The position numbers were made by a program, and so were the translations under genes. The notes beneath the pieces are model-generated. The model saw nothing but the letters and a program-made list of their open reading frames with translations. It ran no database searches and was not told the origin of the DNA. From the NCBI GenBank assembly GCA_028281495.1, contig JANQJU010000051.1, forward strand, positions 186,001 through 250,000: a stretch of 64,000 nt of DNA, given 5' to 3'. The number at the start of each line of letters is the position of its first letter. Positions within the stretch are counted from its first letter, which is position 1. This document shows positions 18,105-26,846 of this stretch, one piece after another. This DNA is from SAR324 cluster bacterium (GTDB lineage: Bacteria; SAR324; NAC60-12).

Positions 18105-18782
18105 ATGAACACGGATCAACCAAGAACTATCATCGTCGGAGATGTCCACGGATGTTTTGAAGAATTGCAAAGCTTGATGCATCAGGTGGATTATCAACCA
18201 CAGACGGATCGGCTGATTTTTGTGGGCGACTTGATCAACAAAGGTCCGGATTCTCGAAAGGTCTTGGAATGGGTAATGTCGGTTAAAGCGGAAGTGATTC
18301 TGGGAAATCACGAATGGGAGTTTTTGAAGTATGTGGAAGCTCCCTCGCAAACCCAGAAGGATTTCAGCGAGGTGATTGCCCAATTAGGAGATCAACAGGA
18401 ACATTGGGTGTCTTGGATTCGGACTTGGCCACTTTTTGTGGAAGATTTTGATTTCTTAGTTGTACACGCCGGGTTAGCCCCTCATCGGCACCCCGCTCAA
18501 ACCGAACCACACATCCTGCTCAACATTCGTACTTGGGATGGTATTGGCACTCACTTAAACAACCCGGCCAATCCGCCTTGGTACGAGCTGTATGAAGAAT
18601 CTCGTTTAGTCCTTTTTGGACATTGGGCTACGAATGGTCTCGTGATTCGGCCCAACGTGATTGGTTTGGATACCGGATGTGTATATGGCATCGTCCTGAC
18701 TGCGGTAACTCTGCCTGATCGCAAGATTTATCAAGTACCCGCCAAACACACCTATGCGACTCCCACTCCACTATCCCCCTAA
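18105..18782 (+). CDS. Calcineurin-like metallophosphoesterase (PPP / ApaH-like family)
   Basis: 225 residues. The bimetal-centre motifs are clear: GDVHG near residue 12, GDLINKGPDS near 40, GNHEW near 66, plus HAGLAPH near 115 and a GHW near 165. This set matches bacterial PrpA-type protein phosphatases and ApaH diadenosine tetraphosphatase, which cannot be told apart here. The start at 18105 is chosen because upstream frame belongs to the pentapeptide gene in another frame. No strong RBS is visible. It converges on and overlaps the J-domain gene by 12 bp (18771-18782). Confidence 0.88.
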   Translation: MNTDQPRTIIVGDVHGCFEELQSLMHQVDYQPQTDRLIFVGDLINKGPDSRKVLEWVMSVKAEVILGNHEWEFLKYVEAPSQTQKDFSEVIAQLGDQQEHWVSWIRTWPLFVEDFDFLVVHAGLAPHRHPAQTEPHILLNIRTWDGIGTHLNNPANPPWYELYEESRLVLFGHWATNGLVIRPNVIGLDTGCVYGIVLTAVTLPDRKIYQVPAKHTYATPTPLSP

Positions 18783-20009
18783 ATGCTGCATGATCTGTGT
18801 ATAAGCACGATTGAGACTGCGGAAAAATTCAGGATCGCCTCCTTGGTCGGGATGGTGAGCCTTGGCAAGTTTGCGAAAAGCCAATCGAATATCATCCACG
18901 GAGGCTTGGGTTTCCACTCCGAGCAACTGATAACATGTGGTGATTGAAGGCATGTGTGCGGAAGCATTCACATGAGAAGCTTGACTCGATGAATTCGCTC
19001 GGAATGTAGCATTCGAATCCTGGGGCTGGGCAGCCGCTCCGTGTTGGGCATGTTGAAATCGATCACGGGCATGATGCCGAAGCCATTGATTCCATTCATC
19101 TCGGGTTTGGTACCAACCATGAGTTTTCGCATAGTGGACAATTTTTTGGTTCAACTGCTGGTACAACCGATCCCATTCCCATGAACCAGTAAAAAATGCT
19201 GGAAATCGCTTTTGTAGTTGAGATTCATACGCTTGATGTGATTGCCGTAATTGTGCAAGCCGTTGAAAAGCCGCCTTCTTCAAATAAGAGGCTTCAAAGG
19301 TCATGGCGATCTGTTGAAGCTCTTCTTGGGACAACTGAGCCACGGGTTCGATCAATTCTCGGATGGTGGTGCTCGGCGGTTGCTGCATGCGCTTGGATTG
19401 AATGGCTGATTGGATGGTGGCATGGGCTAAGGAGAAACGGATCAGTTTCTCACGAAGCGCTGCATGGGCTTTTTGTTGAAGCGTCTCATGGTGGTCGGGA
19501 CCAAAAATCAAACCAGACGCCATGAGTTTGTCAGCATCCACATTCAGACGATCCAAGAGCGCTTCGATGGTCTCCAAACTGGCATCAAGCACCTCATCCA
19601 GATCGATCACACGAGACGATTGCGGAGCGCCTTCATTCACAGGAAGGCTCAACTTCCATTCGGTGAGGCTCCAGATCCATTCTCGGATGTCAGTGAACTT
19701 CTTCAGATGTGCTAAAGTGAGAGGGGCGTTGCGTTCTCTTAATTTTTCGAGGGCGTCGAGAGTGGTTTGAGTGAATTTGATCCGTTCTTGGGTGTGGGGG
19801 GAAGCAATGTGGACTTGTTCGTCTTCACGCTCCAACACCCCACGTTCGATGAGTTTTTTGAGGGTCTGTTTGAAGGAATTGTAGCGCGACCGATGGATTT
19901 TTTTATTCTCAATCGGTCCTTCGAGTTCCTCGAACAGGTGTTGTTGGTCAATTGGCCCCTGCTGTTGGACTCGATCTACAATCCCTTGTTGTTTGGCGGT
20001 CAATCGCAT
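18771..20009 (-). CDS. Protein with C-terminal J domain and N-terminal winged-helix-like region
   Basis: 412 residues. The J domain occupies the last ~65 residues: YQLLGVETQASVDDIR, then FRKLAKAHHPDQGGD with the essential HPD that stimulates DnaK. The N-terminal ~75 residues (LTAKQQGIVDRV...RGVLERED) look like a winged-helix DNA- or protein-binding module. The middle is long charged helix. A C-terminal rather than N-terminal J domain marks it as a specialised Hsp70 co-chaperone, not DnaJ. queF follows upstream on the same strand (14 bp gap at 20010-20023). No dnaK is present in the window. Confidence 0.8.
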   Translation of the reverse strand: MRLTAKQQGIVDRVQQQGPIDQQHLFEELEGPIENKKIHRSRYNSFKQTLKKLIERGVLEREDEQVHIASPHTQERIKFTQTTLDALEKLRERNAPLTLAHLKKFTDIREWIWSLTEWKLSLPVNEGAPQSSRVIDLDEVLDASLETIEALLDRLNVDADKLMASGLIFGPDHHETLQQKAHAALREKLIRFSLAHATIQSAIQSKRMQQPPSTTIRELIEPVAQLSQEELQQIAMTFEASYLKKAAFQRLAQLRQSHQAYESQLQKRFPAFFTGSWEWDRLYQQLNQKIVHYAKTHGWYQTRDEWNQWLRHHARDRFQHAQHGAAAQPQDSNATFRANSSSQASHVNASAHMPSITTCYQLLGVETQASVDDIRLAFRKLAKAHHPDQGGDPEFFRSLNRAYTQIMQHLGG

Positions 20010-20023
20010 GACGGACGCAGGAC

Positions 20024-20455
20024 TTAGGATTCAGAAGTGTCCGGAGGCGGTTGATCGGCTGAATCCACGACGCAGGTGGCCACAATCCCGCCACGGGTGT
20101 TATATTCGGTTTTGATTTTTAACGATTCTGGTTCCAGAACCGGCCATAAGTCATTAAAAATTCGTGCCGTAATCGCTTCTTGAAATAACCCTACATTGCG
20201 AAACGAAAGGAAATAATATTTCAACGATTTGAGTTCGACCAACTTGTGCTTGGGAATATAGTCCACCCATACAATGCCATAATCGGGTAAACCTGAAAAA
20301 GGACACACTGCGGAAAACTCATTCATGCGGTAGCTCACTCGTTGCCGGGGGCCGTCATAAGCAAACGCTTCTAAGAAATCAGATCGTAGGGCGTCTTCGC
20401 CTTCAAAATCGAAGGTTTTTCCTTCGGCATATTCGGAGGAATACACATCTGCCAT
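20024..20455 (-). CDS. queF: NADPH-dependent 7-cyano-7-deazaguanine reductase
   Basis: 143 residues, the short YkvM-like (unimodular) QueF. It converts preQ0 to preQ1 in queuosine synthesis. The catalytic Cys is C51 in EFSAVCPFSGLPDYG, with the general-acid Asp at 58. The QueF signature ELKSLKYYFLSFRN follows near residue 74. RBS GGAAAG six bases upstream. It sits between fabI (13 bp upstream) and the J-domain gene, far from queE-queC at 38-39 kb, so the pathway is split. Ends with an unusual Asp/Pro/Ser tail. Confidence 0.95.
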   Translation of the reverse strand: MADVYSSEYAEGKTFDFEGEDALRSDFLEAFAYDGPRQRVSYRMNEFSAVCPFSGLPDYGIVWVDYIPKHKLVELKSLKYYFLSFRNVGLFQEAITARIFNDLWPVLEPESLKIKTEYNTRGGIVATCVVDSADQPPPDTSES

Positions 20456-20468
20456 AATCTTTCCTTTC

Positions 20469-21245
20469 TCAACCAGCCATCACATTGTAGCCGCAGTCCA
20501 CGTAAATCGTTTGACCGGTGATTCCGGCAGAAGCATCACTGCATAAGAAAACAGCAGTACTCCCCACTTCCTCACGGGTGACGTTGCGTTGCAATGCGGT
20601 TCGCTCCGCAACGCTATCGAGCAATTCGGAAAAATTCTTGATACCAGATGCCGAAAGCGTTTTGATCGGCCCTGCCGAAACCGCGTTGACCCGGATGCCA
20701 CTCGGACCAAATTCACGAGCCAAATAACGAACCGACGATTCCAAAGCAGCTTTAGCAGGTCCCATCACATTGTAGCTCGGAACAGCACGAACCGCTCCCA
20801 GATAAGACATAGTGATAATACTGCCACCTTCCTTCATCAAAGGCGTTAATCCACCGGAAAGTGGAAGCAAAGAATACGCACTGATTTCTTGCGCCTTGAG
20901 AAACCCTTCTCGGCTGGTTGCTGAAAATGAATCACCCAAATCAGATTGTTCGGCAAAGGCCAAGCTGTGAACCATGAAGTCCAGCTTTCCCCATTGGTTG
21001 GAAAGGGTATCAACCAAGGATTGAATATCTGCATCTTGACGCACATCACAGGGTTCGATGGTGGTCGCATTGATCGCATCTCCTAGCTTGCGGACATTGC
21101 GTTCAAATCGTCCCTTGGGGTCTGGTAGGTAGGTGAGTGCCAATTCAGCACCAGCCGCATGCAAGGCTTCGGCAATAAACCAAGCAATGCTCTTGTTGTT
21201 CCCAACTCCTAAAATCACACCTTTTTTTCCTTCACAATGAATCAT
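20469..21245 (-). CDS. fabI: Enoyl-[acyl-carrier-protein] reductase (NADH)
   Basis: 258 residues, last reductive step of fatty acid elongation. A FabI-type SDR: nucleotide-binding GVGNNKSIAW near residue 14 (the divergent SDR glycine motif of FabI), SLAFA near 94, catalytic Y-x6-K in YNVMGPAK near 154-161, and the AGPIKTLSASGI segment that forms the substrate/triclosan-binding lid. RBS AGGAGCATC immediately precedes the ATG. Same strand as ftsH and psd upstream and queF downstream. Confidence 0.95.
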   Translation of the reverse strand: MIHCEGKKGVILGVGNNKSIAWFIAEALHAAGAELALTYLPDPKGRFERNVRKLGDAINATTIEPCDVRQDADIQSLVDTLSNQWGKLDFMVHSLAFAEQSDLGDSFSATSREGFLKAQEISAYSLLPLSGGLTPLMKEGGSIITMSYLGAVRAVPSYNVMGPAKAALESSVRYLAREFGPSGIRVNAVSAGPIKTLSASGIKNFSELLDSVAERTALQRNVTREEVGSTAVFLCSDASAGITGQTIYVDCGYNVMAG

Positions 21246-21366
21246 GATGCTCCTTCTTGATTGATAACGTTATTGAGTATCCTCTTACGGATTACGGGTA
21301 GGATGATAACTAAGTGATGAGGTTTCGGTAATGGGTTGCAGTAATGAGGCGCAACAGTAATGAAGC

Positions 21367-22239
21367 TTAATAATGATATGTCCCGAGGGATTCTCCCAGA
21401 CGGACAGCCTGTCCGACTTCCACATTTCCCCATTCCACTTGTCCGGGCTTGAACACGCATACCACAGTGGAGCCTAATTCAAACAAACCGACCTCCTCAC
21501 CAGCTTCCACTCGATATGGCGTGTGCAGCGGTCCTTCCACACGCTTCGCTCCCCAATGGTTCGACTCAATGGAATGATACTTCACACGAATTTTGCCAAC
21601 AACCGTGGCTCCTACCTTGACCAAGGCACATTCGCCTCCAGAAGTTTCGAAATAGGAAATCAGCCGTTCGTTGATGGCAAATAGATTGCGGACATAATTC
21701 ACCCCCAACGGGCTGACCGTCCAGAGCTTCCCAGGAATGTAGGCAAAGCGAGCAATATGCCCTCGCACCATACTATGAATGCGATGATAATTATAAGGTG
21801 CCAAATAGATTGTCATGTACTCACCCCCTTCATAATCCTGGGCACGGATAGGGTCATCCAGCAAATCAGCCAAGGAATACTCCAAACCTTTGGCTTGAAT
21901 CAAACGTCCCTGGGTGATGGAGCCGAATTCTCCAATCGTGCCATCGACGGGGCAAATCAATGCGGTAGGGTTGGGATCGATGGGACGAGTCCCAGGCTTC
22001 AGATGGCGGGTGAAAAACGCATTGAAAGTGGGATAGCGCTCTACCGGTTCCATCGCCTCAGACATATCCACCTGAAACGCTCGAATGAAACTGCGGATGA
22101 GCAACTGCCGGAAAAAAGGAGGCCATGGCTGTTCCGCCACCCAGCCACACAGGCGGCTGAAGCTGTTTTTAGGGAGGAGGTAAAGCAGATAATAACTGAA
22201 GGGATAACGCTTCCCAATGGCGGAACGGGGAGTGGTCAT
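21367..22239 (-). CDS. psd: Phosphatidylserine decarboxylase proenzyme
   Basis: 290 residues. Makes phosphatidylethanolamine at the inner membrane. The self-cleaving LGST motif is near residue 258 (FELGSTVV); the Ser becomes the pyruvoyl group, giving a long beta and short alpha chain. Other family landmarks: FNAFFTRHLKPGTRP, CPVDGTIGEFG, and YHRIHSMVRG near residue 152. Starts 9 bp after the ftsH stop, so it is probably in the ftsH operon. About 120 bp separate it from fabI. Confidence 0.95.
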   Translation of the reverse strand: MTTPRSAIGKRYPFSYYLLYLLPKNSFSRLCGWVAEQPWPPFFRQLLIRSFIRAFQVDMSEAMEPVERYPTFNAFFTRHLKPGTRPIDPNPTALICPVDGTIGEFGSITQGRLIQAKGLEYSLADLLDDPIRAQDYEGGEYMTIYLAPYNYHRIHSMVRGHIARFAYIPGKLWTVSPLGVNYVRNLFAINERLISYFETSGGECALVKVGATVVGKIRVKYHSIESNHWGAKRVEGPLHTPYRVEAGEEVGLFELGSTVVCVFKPGQVEWGNVEVGQAVRLGESLGTYHY

Positions 22240-22248
22240 AGGGTCAGA

Positions 22249-24060
22249 CTAGCTTGTGGGAGATGGATTTTGCTCTTGCCCTAATAACGCTAAAATTTGA
22301 CTGCCGTCAATGGTTTCTTGTTCCATCAGCATATCTGCGACGCGATGGAGGATATCAATATGGTCGCGCAACAATTGCTTGGCTTTATTGTCGTGGAAGA
22401 TGACCATCTTCCGCAACTCATGATCAATCACGGACGCTGTATCGTCGCTGTATTCTCGCTCTTTGCCAAAATCGCGTCCAAATACATAATGCTGATCATT
22501 GTTATCTAAGGAAATCGGTCCAACAATTTCACTCATGCCATAACGACAGATCATATCTCGTGCGGTGCTGGTGGCTTGTTGGATGTCATTGCTTGCGCCT
22601 GTCGTGACTTCATCAAAAATGATCTCTTCCGCCGCACGCCCTCCCATTGCGATGGTAACCCGGCCTGCTAGGTATTCCGTATCATAGGCTCGATTGTCAT
22701 TGTCAGGCAGGAAAGAAGTCACACCTAAAGCACGTCCACGAGGCACAATGGTCACTTTATGAACCGGATCGGATTTAGGAGTCAATGCAGCAACTAAAGC
22801 ATGCCCTGCTTCGTGATACGCCGTGCTGCGTTTTTCTTTTTCTGACATCACCATAGAATGCCTTTCAGGCCCCATCAAAATTTTGTCACGAGCATATTCA
22901 AAGTCTTCAAGGGTCAAGGCCGTCTTGTTTTTCCGGGCAGCGCCCAAAGCCGCTTCATTGACCAAATTCTTCAGATCAGCTCCCGAAAACCCTGGCGTGC
23001 CTTTAGCAATTTTTTCTAGATTGATGCCATCATTCAATACAACTTTTTGGGCATGGATCTTAAGGATTTCTTCACGCCCTCTTACATCCGGCAACGGAAC
23101 CGCCACTTGGCGATCAAACCGTCCAGGACGCAGTAGAGCTGGATCTAGCACATCAGGGCGGTTGGTGGCTGCAATCACGATGATCCCTTCGGTCGCATCG
23201 AAGCCATCCATCTCTACCAAAAGTTGATTGAGCGTTTGTTCGCGTTCATCATTGCCACTGCCCAAACCGGCACCTCGGCTGCGGCCCACCGCATCGATTT
23301 CATCAATAAACAAAATACACGGGGCATTCTTGCGGCCTTCTTCAAACAGGTCTCGGACTCGGCTTGCTCCCACACCCACAAACATTTCTACAAAATCGGA
23401 GCCACTGATGCTGAAAAACGGCACCTCAGCTTCCCCGGCAACGGCTTTGGCCAATAATGTTTTTCCGGTTCCAGGAGAACCAGACATCAACACACCTTTA
23501 GGAATACGACCTCCCAATTTACGAAAACGGCTTGGATCTTTGAGGTATTCGATAATTTCTACCAGTTCGTCCTTACATTCTTGTACCCCGGCAATGTCTT
23601 GGAACGTGATGCGCTTCTTCGTCGGATCCACCCGTTGGGCTTTGCTTTTGCCTAGCGAAAACAAACGCCCTGCAGGCCCCTGCATGCGCTTCATTAACAA
23701 AATCCAAATCACAAAGATAAAAATGAAAGGGCCCCAATGTACGAGCAAGGTGACGTACCACGGTGTGCCCGATTCAGGTGAATAGCTGATTTGCACATCA
23801 TTTTGGCGCAACATTTCTACCAAATTCGGATTGTTGGGTGGAATGTTGGTTTGGAATTGACGGCCATCCAAAAAGGTACCTTCAATTGAAGTTTCCCCGA
23901 TGATATTTGCAGTTGAAACTTGTCCTTGCCGTACTTGGTAAGCAAACTGACTATAAATCAGCGTCTCCTTAGGAGATTCCACGGGACTGCTGAATATGTT
24001 CATCAGCAGTACGGCCAACACAAGAATACTAAAGATGATAAGTAAATTTTCGTTCTTCAA
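22249..24060 (-). CDS. ftsH: ATP-dependent zinc metalloprotease FtsH
   Basis: 603 residues. Two TM segments (about 5-24 and 109-125) bracket a periplasmic domain. The AAA+ domain has Walker A GSPGTGKT (194-201), Walker B ILFIDEID (249-256) and the second region of homology TNRPDVLDPALLRPGRFDR. The zinc protease motif HEAGH is at 416-420. Membrane quality control and turnover of regulatory proteins is the known role. The start codon is TTG at 24058-24060, chosen because a full AGGAGG lies five bases upstream. A heat-shock promoter was looked for and not found convincingly. Confidence 0.97.
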   Translation of the reverse strand: MKNENLLIIFSILVLAVLLMNIFSSPVESPKETLIYSQFAYQVRQGQVSTANIIGETSIEGTFLDGRQFQTNIPPNNPNLVEMLRQNDVQISYSPESGTPWYVTLLVHWGPFIFIFVIWILLMKRMQGPAGRLFSLGKSKAQRVDPTKKRITFQDIAGVQECKDELVEIIEYLKDPSRFRKLGGRIPKGVLMSGSPGTGKTLLAKAVAGEAEVPFFSISGSDFVEMFVGVGASRVRDLFEEGRKNAPCILFIDEIDAVGRSRGAGLGSGNDEREQTLNQLLVEMDGFDATEGIIVIAATNRPDVLDPALLRPGRFDRQVAVPLPDVRGREEILKIHAQKVVLNDGINLEKIAKGTPGFSGADLKNLVNEAALGAARKNKTALTLEDFEYARDKILMGPERHSMVMSEKEKRSTAYHEAGHALVAALTPKSDPVHKVTIVPRGRALGVTSFLPDNDNRAYDTEYLAGRVTIAMGGRAAEEIIFDEVTTGASNDIQQATSTARDMICRYGMSEIVGPISLDNNDQHYVFGRDFGKEREYSDDTASVIDHELRKMVIFHDNKAKQLLRDHIDILHRVADMLMEQETIDGSQILALLGQEQNPSPTS

Positions 24061-24230
24061 ATTACCTCCTAACCGGATTACTTATTCTTTGATAACCAGA
24101 TCCCACAACTATCTGAGTCAATATTATTTAGGAAAGCCTACCATTACTCACAAGTATTTGCTAGAGATTTTCAGTTAGTTCCCCACTACCGCAACCGGTC
24201 TCTAGGACACTATTTTTCAGGGAAGTCGAC

Positions 24231-25385
24231 ATGGCAGAAGAACGAGTCGAGCATTTCAAAGGAGGGATTCTACGTGAACAATACCAACTTAAAGATGGCG
24301 AACGTCACGGGGAAACAAAAGCCTATGATGAACAAGGAAATCTAAAAAAAACCGCTCAATACCAAAACGGCGAACTGCATGGTGAAACCGTTCAATACGA
24401 TGAGAGTGGTCAACCCACCAAACGGACTTATTTTCAAAAAGGAAACGCCCAAGACTCGCCACCCGAAGAGGCCTCTGCGGATTCCTCTTCTGACGATTCC
24501 CCTCAATCCGCAGGACTACAAACCTACGACCCAACCGGTTCCTCTTCCGAGTCACAAACCGATCCACAAACAGAGGCTTCCTCTGGCCTTCAGACCTATG
24601 ATCAAGGTGAAAATGCCGATGCTGCTTCCGACGAGTCAGTCGAACAAATTATCACTTACAATGCCTCTGGACAAAAGACCCGCAAAGTCACCATGAAAGA
24701 CGGCAAGGTGGAAGAAACTGTTGAATACGGCCCTGGTGAAGAAGCCCGCAACCGGGTTCAATTCAAAGACGGAAAAGTCGATGGCGAGGTGATCACTCGT
24801 GATGAGTCAGGAAAGATCCGCGAACGTACAAATTTCAAAGAGGGGAAGGTCGAGGGACGTACCATCAAGTATGATGAAAACGGCCAAGCGACTATCGCGA
24901 TGGACTTCAAAGAAGGGGAGTTGGATGGCGAAGTGACCATCTATGCCAATGGCCGTGTGCAAACCCGTAAGATGTTTAAGAAAGGCAAACAGCACGGCAC
25001 CATGACTTCCTATGATGAAACAGGTCAAGTAACCATTGTGATGAATTATGCCAATGACAAACTCAATGGTGAACACCTCGCCTATGGCAACAAAGGCGAG
25101 CTATTGCGCCAGGTCTATTATCGTGACGATGTCCTGCATGGCGAAAGCAAAGAATACTATCCCAATGGACAAGTGCGGGAGGTCGCCACTTACAACAACG
25201 GTATGAAAGAAGGCAACGTGGTTCAATATTACCCCAGCGGCAAGCTCATGGAAGAAGCCGAATATCACGAAGGCAAAGAAGCCGAAAAAAGCACTCGCTA
25301 CGACTACAAAGGTCGTGTCCAAAAAGACGACGAGGATAAGAAAAAAACGAGCCTACTTGGAAAGTTTGGGAAATCCGAAGCATGA
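24231..25385 (+). CDS. MORN_2/YwqK-like repeat protein
   Basis: 384 residues, cytoplasmic. It consists of about twelve repeats of the form [F/Y]KDGKxxGExxxYDxxGQ, the MORN_2 variant found in YwqK-type antitoxin-like proteins. The array is interrupted by a Ser/Asp/Thr-rich low-complexity insert (about residues 75-145). The tail is Lys-rich. Repeats of this type form beta-hairpin sheets that mediate binding; no catalytic motif is visible. AGGGAAG precedes the start. Its stop overlaps the start of the radical SAM gene (ATGA, 25382-25385), so the two are translationally coupled. Confidence 0.78.
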   Translation: MAEERVEHFKGGILREQYQLKDGERHGETKAYDEQGNLKKTAQYQNGELHGETVQYDESGQPTKRTYFQKGNAQDSPPEEASADSSSDDSPQSAGLQTYDPTGSSSESQTDPQTEASSGLQTYDQGENADAASDESVEQIITYNASGQKTRKVTMKDGKVEETVEYGPGEEARNRVQFKDGKVDGEVITRDESGKIRERTNFKEGKVEGRTIKYDENGQATIAMDFKEGELDGEVTIYANGRVQTRKMFKKGKQHGTMTSYDETGQVTIVMNYANDKLNGEHLAYGNKGELLRQVYYRDDVLHGESKEYYPNGQVREVATYNNGMKEGNVVQYYPSGKLMEEAEYHEGKEAEKSTRYDYKGRVQKDDEDKKKTSLLGKFGKSEA

Positions 25386-26725
25386 AAGTTTTATTCCTAG
25401 AAATTGATACTGAACGCGAATGGGCTATGGTGGCTGCCGGCCCGGCTTATATTGGGGCTTACGTGAGGCAATATGGTCATGAGGTTGCCATGATGCACAT
25501 CCCCCTCGATATGACGTCAGAGCAAGCCGTCATCGCAATTCAACAAGAAAACCCCGACATCTTGGCCTCTTCTCTCACATCAAGACAGTGGGGACGCGCT
25601 CGTTCAATTTACAACGGGATTCGCAACTTGATCACAATTCCAGTCATTGTTGGAGGACCTCATCCGACTTTTGTCTCCGAAGCCGTGGTTGCTGAACCAG
25701 GGATCGACTATGCCTGCTTAGGAGAAGGCGAAGCCCCCATGCTTGATGTGTTGACTGCTTTAGAAGCTGGGCAACCTATTGAGCATGGCACCATCCCCAA
25801 CATCCGCGTCTCCAGCAGTCCCACGGCCCCAGAAATACGGGATCCCTTCGAACCCTTAGATGCCTTACCCTTCATGGCACGCGACCTTTTGGAGGAATAC
25901 GATGGAGTGCATCATCTGGCGACACAGCGTGGTTGCCCGTTTCCCTGTACTTACTGTGCCGTGCCTAACTACAATCGGTTGTATAAAGGGATAGGAAATT
26001 TCGGGCGCAAACGGTCCCACGAAAATATCTTGGAAGAACTCCACACCTTGCAGGAAGCAGGTGCTCTCTATTACGTTATTTTTTTAGACGACACCTTCAC
26101 GATTCACCCATCTTGGCTCAAGCCGCTGTTGGAACGATATCGGGACGAAATCGGTGTCCCGTTTTCCATCCATGCCAGAGCAGATACGGTCAATCCACCG
26201 CTTTTAGAATTACTGGCCAGTGCTGGATGTCGACATATCACCTACGGCGTGGAAAGCGGAAGCTACCACTATCGCAAAGAAGTGCTCAAGCGTCCCATGA
26301 CCAACGAACAACTCATCCGAGCCTTTCACTGGTCCCATGACTTAGGGATGTTGGTGACGGCCAACTACATGCTGGGCATGCCTGGAGAAACCAAAGCTGA
26401 TTTAGAACAAACTCTCATCCTTCATGAAGCCTTGCAGCCCACTGATTTTGGATACTTTGTATTTTATCCATATCCCGGAACCAAACTGTTTTATGTCTGC
26501 CAACAGGCCGGATATTTGCCCCCCAATTATCTGGAATTGCCTGCCACGCACCGCCTCTCCATCTTGAACTACCCCGACCTCTCTGCCGAAGACATTGCCA
26601 CCTACTACGACCGATTTACCCAACTCCGCGAACAAAACTACTTGCAACAGTTCGGCACCGGATTGACGGCCTCCCAACAAGCTTCGCTCTTGGAAGAATT
26701 CCGGCAGAGTGCTGCTATTGGGTAA
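25382..26725 (+). CDS. B12-binding-domain radical SAM enzyme
   Basis: 447 residues. An N-terminal Rossmann-like cobalamin-binding region (about 1-150, with VGGPHPTFV and CLGEGEAP) precedes a radical SAM barrel with the 4Fe-4S motif CPFPCTYC (C-x3-C-x2-C) near residue 184. Strand motifs IFLDDTFTIHP and YGVESGS follow. The class includes methyltransferases and tailoring enzymes (BchE/hopanoid/MiaB-like lineages). The substrate is not deducible. Tight coupling to the MORN-like protein is unusual and suggests that protein is partner or substrate. Confidence 0.88.
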   Translation: MKVLFLEIDTEREWAMVAAGPAYIGAYVRQYGHEVAMMHIPLDMTSEQAVIAIQQENPDILASSLTSRQWGRARSIYNGIRNLITIPVIVGGPHPTFVSEAVVAEPGIDYACLGEGEAPMLDVLTALEAGQPIEHGTIPNIRVSSSPTAPEIRDPFEPLDALPFMARDLLEEYDGVHHLATQRGCPFPCTYCAVPNYNRLYKGIGNFGRKRSHENILEELHTLQEAGALYYVIFLDDTFTIHPSWLKPLLERYRDEIGVPFSIHARADTVNPPLLELLASAGCRHITYGVESGSYHYRKEVLKRPMTNEQLIRAFHWSHDLGMLVTANYMLGMPGETKADLEQTLILHEALQPTDFGYFVFYPYPGTKLFYVCQQAGYLPPNYLELPATHRLSILNYPDLSAEDIATYYDRFTQLREQNYLQQFGTGLTASQQASLLEEFRQSAAIG

Positions 26726-26846
26726 GAAGTGCTCGGTTTTCTTCAGGGATTTCGTTATGCTCAATACTATTTTTTAGAGAAAATATAGATTGTGCCCCAA
26801 TGGCGAAATAAAGAACTTTCTTTATTTTCAGAAAACGTCCCTAAGA

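Noticed and set aside
24070..24230. Sigma-32 heat-shock promoter for ftsH
   Set aside because: Only a partial CTTG-like element was seen, without the CCCCAT-type -10 at the right distance.
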